Below, piece by piece: positions 1-6,822 of a stretch of DNA of 18,544 bases (positions within the stretch are counted from its first letter, which is position 1; every line of letters begins with the position of its first letter). Source of the stretch: JAYRWN01 sp041917975 (GTDB lineage: Bacteria; Bacteroidota; Bacteroidia; Chitinophagales; Saprospiraceae); NCBI GenBank assembly GCA_041917975.1, contig JAYRWN010000484.1, positions 1-18,544 on the forward strand, written 5' to 3'. The notes beneath the pieces were generated by a model. The model saw only the letters and a program-made list of their open reading frames with translations, was not told where the DNA came from and searched no databases. Position numbers and translations under genes: made by a program.

Positions 1-2
1 GG

Positions 3-374
3 TATGAAGTGACTTTGCAGGCCCGCAACGTGAGCGGTTGCCCGATCATCTACTTTAGTAAAGCAGACGAATGGGTGACCTCCATTTTCGAAGGTGATCC
101 GTCGGCCATAGCTCGTTTTGACTGCACCAATGCCACTGGCCGCCGGTTGACCTCCAAAGGAGGCATGGTCAAAGCGCGCCCCTTTTATGTACCGTATCAA
201 CAACCGGGGAAAAACGATAAAGGGGAAACCATTTATACCAACGTGAATGTGCAGGGGGGATACCTGCTGCGCCCTGGCGAATCCATCTCTAATAACATCA
301 TCATCATAACTGAAAAAGGTCAGCGGCCAAAATTTAAGGTCAGGCCGAAGCAGTTCTCTGAACTGGCGAACTAA
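3..374 (+). CDS. C-terminal part of an unrecognised protein (5' end outside window)
   Basis: The reading frame is open back to the left edge. The residues before the first possible start (a GTG at 9) read on smoothly as Y-E-V-T-L-Q-A-R-N-V, so this is most likely the tail of a longer protein and not a complete 121-residue one. The visible part is rich in beta-strand-forming and polar residues (for example NVNVQGGYLL and NNIIIITEKG) and ends in a basic stretch. No catalytic motif, membrane segment or family signature was recognised. The opening strand pattern would suit an extracellular beta-sandwich domain, but that is only an impression. An intrinsic terminator follows 20 bases after the stop, so this gene ends its transcription unit and is not cotranscribed with the formate dehydrogenase genes downstream. 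Confidence 0.6.
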   Translation, partial: YEVTLQARNVSGCPIIYFSKADEWVTSIFEGDPSAIARFDCTNATGRRLTSKGGMVKARPFYVPYQQPGKNDKGETIYTNVNVQGGYLLRPGESISNNIIIITEKGQRPKFKVRPKQFSELAN

Positions 375-394
375 TCCACCGGCCATCCTGCGCT

Positions 395-422
395 GGGACA
401 GGTTGCTGTCGCTTTTTTTTTT
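395..422 (+). terminator. Intrinsic terminator after the first gene
   Basis: A GACAG/CTGTC stem closes a GTTG tetraloop (397-410), with one further G-C pair outside a mismatch. A run of ten T follows at 413-422. The hairpin plus T-tract lies just past the stop codon at 372-374, which is the classic rho-independent layout. Confidence 0.75.
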
Positions 423-491
423 ACGGTTTAGAGGGTGACCTCTTTATGGGTTCAGGATTTTTTTGCAAATTACTGGATTAATATCCTAACC

Positions 492-2102
492 ATGTCTGAA
501 AACTTAAGCCGGTTAGCCGGACGACCAGGTTGGCCTACAGTTTTACTGGATGCCTTAGCTGCTGACGTTCCCCTAGCGGAAATGGAGGAAAAGTTCTATA
601 TCCCGGCGGCGCCACTACTTGGGGCTAAAAGCTTCTATGACTTTCTGAATCATGACCACCAGACGCGCAAAATAAACCTTTGCAATGGTTCAGCCTGCCT
701 GACCGCCGGAACACAATACCCTTTATTCTCGCAGCTCAGCCATTACTTCAAGCCAGACGACATTGGTACCATCACCTGCCTGGGCCGCTGTCATACCGGC
801 AGTGCACTTAACTACGCCGGAAAAAATTTCTGCATAAAAACACCATCAGATCTGGATAGAGTCATTCATGACCCTATCCAGAGTGAAGCCGCCGAGGTCA
901 TCCAAACCGGCCATTACGGACGCAGCATCCTCTACAATGAAAAAAAGCACACCGATTATTACCCTTATGAATACACGCAGCTCATCCAACAGCCTCCTGA
1001 ACATTGGCTGGAGCACATAAAACAGTCGGGCCTGCGTGGCCGTGGAGGTGCCGGCTTTCCATTATGGCTAAAATTGAATACCTGCCAACAAGCTCCGTCT
1101 GAGGTCAAATATGTAGTGGTTAACGCCGACGAAGGGGATCCTGGCGCTTATTCTGACCGCTTATTGTTGGAACAATATCCAGACACGATCCTACAGGGTA
1201 TGGTTATCGCCGGTTATCTGAGCGGGGCCCGTTATGGTATGTTATACGTCCGTGGCGAATATCCGGAAGCCATCACCATCTTACGGGAGCGAATCCTGGC
1301 CTGGCAGCAACATCATCGGTTAGGAAGTACGTTTGACGTGCGGGTGGTCGAGGGACGCGGTTCCTACGTTTGTGGAGAAGAAACCGCCCTCCTGGCTTCC
1401 ATTGAAGGCCGCCGGCCGGAAGTATCGGTGCGACCGCCCTACCCTGCCGTAGCCGGTTTATATCAAAAACCAACGGTGGTATGCAATGTAGAAACCATTG
1501 CGTCGTTGCCCTTCATTATCCGTCATGGGGGCGAAGCCTTTTCGTACATCGGTCGTGCGCCTTCAACCGGCACCAAACTAATTAGTTTAGACAGCCATTT
1601 TCATGCTCCAGGGGTCTATGAAGTGGAAATGGGTACGCCATTAAGAACGGTGCTGGAGGATTTAGGTCAGGGATTTAAGCATCGGATCAAGGCGCTGCAC
1701 ATTGGAGGTCCACTGGGTGGACTTGTCCCGGTGCATAAAATAGATCACTTGGAAGTCACTTTCGAATCTTTTAAGCAACAGGGATTTGAATTGGGCCACG
1801 CTTCCGTAGTGGCTATCCCGGAGTCTTTCCCTATGATACAGTACTTGGAGCATTTATTTGCCTTTACCGCCCATGAAAGTTGTGGAAAATGTGTACCCTG
1901 CCGCCTTGGTGCTCAACGGGGCTATGAAATGCTGGCCCAAGCCATTCAAAAACTGCATATGCTGGACCGGCCCCTGTTTTTAGATTTATTGGATACGATG
2001 CAACACGGGTCGCTGTGTGCCTTAGGGGGCGGCTTGCCACTACCTATCAGAAACGCCCTGCATTATTTTGAAGAGGAACTTGCTCCTTATTTTAAACATT
2101 AA
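492..2102 (+). CDS. NAD-dependent formate dehydrogenase, NuoE/NuoF-fused beta (diaphorase) subunit
   Basis: This subunit takes electrons from the catalytic subunit and reduces NAD+ through FMN, in the cytoplasm. With the ATG at 492 it has 536 residues. Residues about 35-125 are a thioredoxin-like [2Fe-2S] domain of NuoE type with all four cysteines (C64, C69 in CNGSAC; C96, C100 in CLGRC). The NuoF part follows, with the FMN/NADH motifs GRGGAGFP (about 183-190) and NADEGDPGAYSDR. The [4Fe-4S] motif SCGKCVPCRLG (C464, C467, C470) and the fourth ligand C509 come near the end. The frame can be extended to a GTG at 435, but that codon lies in an AGAGG-GTGA-CCTCT inverted repeat and adds 19 residues not expected from the family, so the ATG is preferred. 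The NuoE part lacks most of the usual N-terminal helical region. The catalytic subunit starts 6 bases downstream. Without that neighbour it would be hard to separate from HndC-like or Nuo diaphorases. Confidence 0.88.
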   Translation: MSENLSRLAGRPGWPTVLLDALAADVPLAEMEEKFYIPAAPLLGAKSFYDFLNHDHQTRKINLCNGSACLTAGTQYPLFSQLSHYFKPDDIGTITCLGRCHTGSALNYAGKNFCIKTPSDLDRVIHDPIQSEAAEVIQTGHYGRSILYNEKKHTDYYPYEYTQLIQQPPEHWLEHIKQSGLRGRGGAGFPLWLKLNTCQQAPSEVKYVVVNADEGDPGAYSDRLLLEQYPDTILQGMVIAGYLSGARYGMLYVRGEYPEAITILRERILAWQQHHRLGSTFDVRVVEGRGSYVCGEETALLASIEGRRPEVSVRPPYPAVAGLYQKPTVVCNVETIASLPFIIRHGGEAFSYIGRAPSTGTKLISLDSHFHAPGVYEVEMGTPLRTVLEDLGQGFKHRIKALHIGGPLGGLVPVHKIDHLEVTFESFKQQGFELGHASVVAIPESFPMIQYLEHLFAFTAHESCGKCVPCRLGAQRGYEMLAQAIQKLHMLDRPLFLDLLDTMQHGSLCALGGGLPLPIRNALHYFEEELAPYFKH

Positions 2103-2108
2103 GAAAAC

Positions 2109-4856
2109 ATGACAGACCTGGTAGCCTTTATCAACCACCACCCATACCACATCCTCGCCGGGGAAACCATGCTCACTTTTATTAACCGGCACAAAGGAGC
2201 GGGTTACGTACCCACCCTCTGCGACTCCGACATCCTCAAACCCTATGGTGCATGTCGCATCTGTCAGGTGGAAGTCACCACCGGGTCAACCACAAAGATG
2301 GTCGCCGCTTGTCATACGCCGGTTCGTAGCGGTGACCAGATTTCCACCAATTCATCTGGTGTTGAAACCTTGCGGCGCAACATTATGGAACTGATTGTAT
2401 CCGATCACCCTTTGGACTGCCTGACCTGTAAAGCAAATGGCCATTGTGACTTACAAACGGTGGCCGCCCGCGTAGGTCTCTCCGGTGTACGGTACAATGC
2501 CGGCGCTGATCACCGGCACTATACTGCGGATGAGTCACACCCTTATCTGAGAGCTGATCTGAGCAAGTGTATAAATTGTTATAAATGTGTGCGTGTATGT
2601 GATGAAGTGCAGGGCACTTTGGCTTTGGCTGTAAGCGGCAGAGGCTTTGATGCAAAAATCCTCATCGGTCAGTCCGGCGATTTTGGCTCATCTTATTGTG
2701 TGAGTTGCGGTGCTTGCGCTCAGATTTGTCCTACCGCCGCCTTGTCAGATATTTACAAACCTGCAGCCCGTCAAAGCATCGAAGAAATACGCACCGTGTG
2801 CACCTATTGCGGCGTAGGGTGCAATCTTGAGGTGTCTAAAAATGAAAATAACGTTCTGGCTATTCAAGGCGCGAAAGATGCCGAAGTAAATAAAGGCCAC
2901 CTTTGCGTCAAAGGTCGTTATGCCTTTGAATTCTACCGTCATCCGGATCGCCTCAAAGAGCCAATGATCCGTAAAAACGGCGTATTAACCCCCGTTTCTT
3001 GGCCGGAAGCTTTAACGTTCATAGCCCAGTACTTAGGTCACATCAAGTCTAAGCATGGTGCAAAAGCTATTGGTGGTATCTCCTCTGCCCGGTGTACCAA
3101 CGAAGAAAACTATTTGATGCAAAAATTTATGCGGGTGGTGGTAGGCACCAACAACATCGATGGCTGCGCCAGGGTGTGCCATGCCCCCACCGCCGCCGGC
3201 ATGCGGAGGGCATTTGGTACCGGTGCAGCTACTAACTCTATAGAGGATATTAAACACACGCGCTGCATTCTTATCATTGGAGCGAATCCTACGGCAGCCC
3301 ATCCGGTGACCGGCGCAAAAATCAAGCAAGCTGCTCTTAAAGGAATCCCTTTAATTGTCATTGACCCTCGGAAAACAGAAATGGCCAAGTTAGCCCAACA
3401 CCACCTGGCCCTGAGACCAGGGACTAATGTGGCCCTGCTCAATATGATGTTGTATTACATCGTGGAAGAGGGATTGGTCAACGAAACGTTTGTCCGGGAA
3501 CGTTGTGAAGGTTATGAAGATTTGGTCATCCAACTTAAACCCTTGGATTTGGAGGCGATGGAAAATATAACAGGAGTAAATCGTGAAGCAGTGAAAGCCG
3601 CCGCCAAAGCCTACGCTACCGCTTCGGCGGCCATGTCTTTTCATGGCCTGGGAGTTACTGAACATTATCAGGGCACCCATACCGTGCAGCTGATTGCCGA
3701 CCTGGCCATGCTGACTGGTCATATCGGTCGCCCCGGCACCGGAGTTAATCCCCTGCGCGGGCAAAATAATGTACAAGGCAGTGCCGACATGGGGGTGCAA
3801 CCCGATCTTGGCCCTGGCTATCTGAATATACGCGACCCTCAGGTACGCGATATGTATGAACAAACATGGCAGCAACCATTTGCTGATAATGCCGGGTTAA
3901 CCAGTCAGGCCATGATAGATGAGGCCCTTACCGGAGAATTAAAAGCGTTGTATGTGATCGGTGAAGACCTGATTCAAACTGAACCCAACTCGGAAAAAAT
4001 CCGTCGGGCATTAAATCAACTGGACTTTCTGGTGGTCCAGGAATTATTCCCTTCCGAAACCACGGCACACGCCACGGTAGTTTTACCGGCATCTTCATTT
4101 CTTGAAAAATCGGGAACTTTTACAAACGGCGAACGCCGGGTGCAAAAAGTAAATGCGGTGATACAGCCAGTGTCAGGCACCAAACCGGATGGCCAAATCC
4201 TGGTAGAACTGATGCGTGAAATGGGTTATTACCAACCGGATTATCACCCGGCCTGGGTACTTGAAGAAATAGCCAGGATGGTCCCTTTCTTCAATGGCAT
4301 TACCTGGGACAACCTAGGTACACAAGGCAAACAATGGCCGGTGAACAGCGCAGGTGAAGATACTAAGATATTGCACCAGCAAAATTTTAAACGCGGCAAG
4401 GGATTATTACAATTTATTCCTTTTCAACCCAGTCCGGAACTCCAGGCCGTGTCTCCGGAATATCCTTTCATATTAACCACCAATCGTAATCTTAGCCACT
4501 ACAATAGTGGTTCAATGACCAGACGCACGCGCAACACTCTCCTGGACATGGAGGATGTATTGTTAATTCATCCGGATGATGCAAAAGACTTGCAACTTCT
4601 GGATCGGGATAAAGTAGAAGTGTCTTCCACCCGCGGCCACATCCACCTCACGGCTCTGATCTCAAAACAGGTTAACCCCGGGGTGGTAAGTACTACGTTT
4701 CATCATCCGGAATTGGACGTAAACAATCTGACAGGCGATGTCGTAGACCAGGTTGCTTCTTGTCCGGAATACAAAGTGGTCGCTGTGCAAATAAAAAAAT
4801 TAGCCGCAAATACGAAAATTATCCACAGGCAACAGGAAGTTATGCCAAGACTATAA
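2109..4856 (+). CDS. fdhF: NAD-dependent formate dehydrogenase, catalytic alpha subunit
   Basis: This is the catalytic subunit: formate oxidation to CO2 (or the reverse) at a bis-MGD molybdenum or tungsten centre. It has 915 residues, close to FdsA-type enzymes. The NuoG-like arm has a [2Fe-2S] site (C38, C49, C52, C68), a His-Cys3 [4Fe-4S] site (H100, C104, C107, C113) and two ferredoxin-type clusters (C154/157/160/164 and C197/200/203/207). The molybdopterin domain starts with the active-site cluster C231, C234, C238, C266. The catalytic motif is CARVCHAP, with C357 as metal ligand and H358 beside it. The codon is TGC, so this is the cysteine form and not the selenocysteine form. The formate dehydrogenase signature NPLRGQNNVQG lies near 550, and the molybdopterin-dinucleotide-binding domain covers about the last 120 residues. 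No FdhD, FdsD or molybdenum cofactor gene is in the window. The gene follows the diaphorase gene after 6 bases, so they form one operon. Confidence 0.93.
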   Translation: MTDLVAFINHHPYHILAGETMLTFINRHKGAGYVPTLCDSDILKPYGACRICQVEVTTGSTTKMVAACHTPVRSGDQISTNSSGVETLRRNIMELIVSDHPLDCLTCKANGHCDLQTVAARVGLSGVRYNAGADHRHYTADESHPYLRADLSKCINCYKCVRVCDEVQGTLALAVSGRGFDAKILIGQSGDFGSSYCVSCGACAQICPTAALSDIYKPAARQSIEEIRTVCTYCGVGCNLEVSKNENNVLAIQGAKDAEVNKGHLCVKGRYAFEFYRHPDRLKEPMIRKNGVLTPVSWPEALTFIAQYLGHIKSKHGAKAIGGISSARCTNEENYLMQKFMRVVVGTNNIDGCARVCHAPTAAGMRRAFGTGAATNSIEDIKHTRCILIIGANPTAAHPVTGAKIKQAALKGIPLIVIDPRKTEMAKLAQHHLALRPGTNVALLNMMLYYIVEEGLVNETFVRERCEGYEDLVIQLKPLDLEAMENITGVNREAVKAAAKAYATASAAMSFHGLGVTEHYQGTHTVQLIADLAMLTGHIGRPGTGVNPLRGQNNVQGSADMGVQPDLGPGYLNIRDPQVRDMYEQTWQQPFADNAGLTSQAMIDEALTGELKALYVIGEDLIQTEPNSEKIRRALNQLDFLVVQELFPSETTAHATVVLPASSFLEKSGTFTNGERRVQKVNAVIQPVSGTKPDGQILVELMREMGYYQPDYHPAWVLEEIARMVPFFNGITWDNLGTQGKQWPVNSAGEDTKILHQQNFKRGKGLLQFIPFQPSPELQAVSPEYPFILTTNRNLSHYNSGSMTRRTRNTLLDMEDVLLIHPDDAKDLQLLDRDKVEVSSTRGHIHLTALISKQVNPGVVSTTFHHPELDVNNLTGDVVDQVASCPEYKVVAVQIKKLAANTKIIHRQQEVMPRL

Positions 4857-4919
4857 AGGCTATACAATAAAAATGTCAAATTTTCTTTAAAGCATGGAAC
4901 CTGGAAATTCCGAAAATAA

Positions 4920-4927
4920 TAATTTTG
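4920..4927 (+). promoter_or_regulatory. Possible Bacteroidota -7 element before the phosphatase gene
   Basis: TAATTTTG matches the Bacteroidota -7 consensus TAnnTTTG exactly and lies 14 bases before the ATG at 4942. No TTTG -33 box is seen at the usual 19-base spacing. The call therefore rests on one short motif in AT-rich DNA and would give a very short leader. It would let the phosphatase be expressed separately from the formate dehydrogenase genes. Confidence 0.25.
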
Positions 4928-4941
4928 TTCTACTCCATTAA

Positions 4942-6042
4942 ATGCATAAGATGACCTTGTCTCTCGCCATATTATTAAAAATTATCCTCTGGATGAATGC
5001 ACCACCTCCCGCTGAGGAACTCCAAACCGACGGCCCTTACTTGTTTTATAAACAAGAAAAAATCTTTGTGTCTTACATCAAAGAAAAGTCAGGGCAGAAA
5101 AAAGCCCATCTGGACAGTTTTCAAATTGCCGACAAAAAAAACATCACCCTGCAAATCGCTACTGACCGCCCTGGAGAAACATTTGCAGTAAAACTTAAGT
5201 CGAAACTTGTAAATGAAAAAGCGGAATATGGGAAGGTGGACAAGCTATTCATCTTATCCGATATAGAAGCTAATTTTCGAGCCTTACGCACACTACTACA
5301 GGCCAATGGGGTCATAGATGATAAGTTTAACTGGACCTTTGGCAGTGGACATCTGGTTCTAACCGGGGATTTTTTCGACCGGGGGAACCAACAAAATGAG
5401 GTCCTCTGGCTGATATATGGACTCGAAGAGAAAGCAAAATCCGCCAAAGGTTATGTACACTTTATTTTAGGTAATCATGAAATCATGAATCTCAGCGGAG
5501 ATTTTCGATATGTGCATCCCCGCTATATGGAGCATGCCAAATTGCTCAAAGAAGATTACATGCAATTTTATTGGGATCATTCGGAATTAGGACGCTGGTT
5601 GAGAACTAAAAATATAGCAGAAAAAATTAATGGTATTTTATTTGTGCATGGCGGTATATCCCAATATATAAACCTCATGGGACTGGCGGTAGGTCCAATT
5701 AATGATTTAGCCCGACCTTTTTATCCGGATACGTCATTTATTTATCCCGATCCCCGTGTGGAATTAATCTATAGCGAGTACGGGCCTTTTTGGTACCGGG
5801 GTTATTATGCCGGCAGGGAAAGGGCCACCAAGACCCAAGTGGATAGTACCTTAGCGTTGTTCGGGGCTAGATATATTGTCACCGGCCATACCATCATTGC
5901 CGATACCATCAGCATGTTGTATGAAGGTAAAGTGTTTAACACCGATGTCCACCATGCTAAAGGCATCATGGAAGGTTTGCTCGTTGAGGGACAAACGTTT
6001 TATCGGGTCAATGCCAAAGGCGATAAAAAACGGCTGCGATAA
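4942..6042 (+). CDS. Secreted calcineurin-like metallophosphoesterase
   Basis: A protein-phosphatase-like dinuclear metal enzyme of 366 residues. The metal-binding motifs appear in order: SDIEANF (D107, E109), LTGDFFDRG (D143, D146, R147), LGNHE (N178, H179, E180), FVHGG (H236) and VTGHT (H316). The first motif has D-x-E where most calcineurin-like enzymes have D-x-H. From what I know of the family this is usual in a Bacteroidota group, so it is not read as inactivation. Residues 1-20 form a hydrophobic leader (SLAILLKIILWM), so the protein is probably exported or anchored in the periplasm. Residues about 25-95 are a small N-terminal region of unknown role. The substrate (phosphoprotein, nucleotide or other) cannot be told from the sequence. 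It lies 85 bases after the formate dehydrogenase genes, and nothing ties it to them functionally. Confidence 0.85.
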   Translation: MHKMTLSLAILLKIILWMNAPPPAEELQTDGPYLFYKQEKIFVSYIKEKSGQKKAHLDSFQIADKKNITLQIATDRPGETFAVKLKSKLVNEKAEYGKVDKLFILSDIEANFRALRTLLQANGVIDDKFNWTFGSGHLVLTGDFFDRGNQQNEVLWLIYGLEEKAKSAKGYVHFILGNHEIMNLSGDFRYVHPRYMEHAKLLKEDYMQFYWDHSELGRWLRTKNIAEKINGILFVHGGISQYINLMGLAVGPINDLARPFYPDTSFIYPDPRVELIYSEYGPFWYRGYYAGRERATKTQVDSTLALFGARYIVTGHTIIADTISMLYEGKVFNTDVHHAKGIMEGLLVEGQTFYRVNAKGDKKRLR

Positions 6043-6273
6043 ATAAGTGCACTTTAAGCGGGTCTTTTAACCGCGGTGAATTGGCAAATAAAAATCACAC
6101 CGTTCAGGATGCAATGCTGATATAGTGTTGAGGATAACTTACCAAAATTCTTTGTAATCCAGTTCAGACTCGTTTTTTTCCGGTTTAAACTATAAAATAA
6201 CCCGTTCGGGAATTAGCCCATTAATTTATTGGTTATTGTTAATTTTAGAAAGTATAATTGTTGCGTCCTTCTC

Positions 6274-6822
6274 ATGAATTTAATAACCAATCTATTTTAC
6301 ATTGTTTGCTTTTGGACAAGCATCATTAAAGCTCCGGTATACCTGACGCAGTCCGGTACCATTCAGTTCAAGTCTGAGGCGCCCTTGGAGACCATAGAAG
6401 CAAAATCAAATGTACTGAAAGGTGCTGTAGATGGGGGCAATAACACATTTGCCTTTACCATTGACATGAATTCCTTTGAGGGATTTAACAGCCCTCTACA
6501 AAAAGTTCATTTTAACGAAAATTACCTCGAATCTAAGATATATACCAAGGCTACCTTTATCGGAAAAATCATCGAAGATGTCGATCTAAACAGCCAAGGG
6601 CTACAAACCATCCGCGCCAAAGGGAAACTAAATGTTCATGGGGTGGAACAGGAAAGAATCATCAAGTGTACCATTAATATTGACGGAGGTACTATGAAAT
6701 TAAATGCAAATTTTTCGGTGATGTTGAAAGATCATAATATCACCATACCCCGGATCGTTTATCAGAAAATTTCAGAAGAAATCAAAGTCCTGGTATCCGC
6801 AGAACTAAAACTCCAGCCATGA
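6274..6822 (+). CDS. YceI-like secreted protein, first gene of a sensor operon
   Basis: A YceI-family lipocalin-like protein of 182 residues. The pattern G-x-I-x-F-x-S-x-A-P-L-E-x-I-x-A near the N terminus, the central FTIDMNSFEGFNSPLQ and the later HFNENYLES are typical of Bacteroidota members. A hydrophobic leader (about residues 1-20, NLITNLFYIVCFW) points to export. The frame runs back to a TTG at 6229, but the ATG at 6274 puts the leader at the very N terminus and is preferred. YceI proteins bind isoprenoid or other lipid-like ligands in a beta-barrel. The ligand here is unknown. The last codons overlap the sensor kinase start by 4 bases (ATGA), so the two proteins are probably made together. 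The 231 bases upstream (6043-6273) should hold the operon promoter, but no convincing -33/-7 pair was found there. Confidence 0.8.
   Translation: MNLITNLFYIVCFWTSIIKAPVYLTQSGTIQFKSEAPLETIEAKSNVLKGAVDGGNNTFAFTIDMNSFEGFNSPLQKVHFNENYLESKIYTKATFIGKIIEDVDLNSQGLQTIRAKGKLNVHGVEQERIIKCTINIDGGTMKLNANFSVMLKDHNITIPRIVYQKISEEIKVLVSAELKLQP

Noticed and set aside
430..443. AGAGG-GTGA-CCTCT inverted repeat before the formate dehydrogenase genes, considered as an operator; its GGTGACCTC core recurs in reverse near 15648-15656.
   Set aside because: The arms are only five bases and the shared core also occurs inside coding sequence near 74-82, so it looks like chance.
475..486. GGATTAATATCC just before the formate dehydrogenase start, considered as a third Rrf2 operator.
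   Set aside because: It is two bases shorter than the other two palindromes, lacks the flanking C/G and CTTT, and has only four-base arms, so the same dimer is unlikely to bind it.
435..491. N-terminal extension of the formate dehydrogenase beta subunit from a GTG start.
   Set aside because: The GTG lies within an inverted repeat close behind the upstream terminator and the added residues do not resemble the family; the ATG at 492 is preferred.
3390..3875. 161-codon open frame on the - strand inside the formate dehydrogenase alpha gene.
   Set aside because: It opposes a strongly conserved catalytic gene, and its translation shows no domain or plausible start context; it is a shadow frame.
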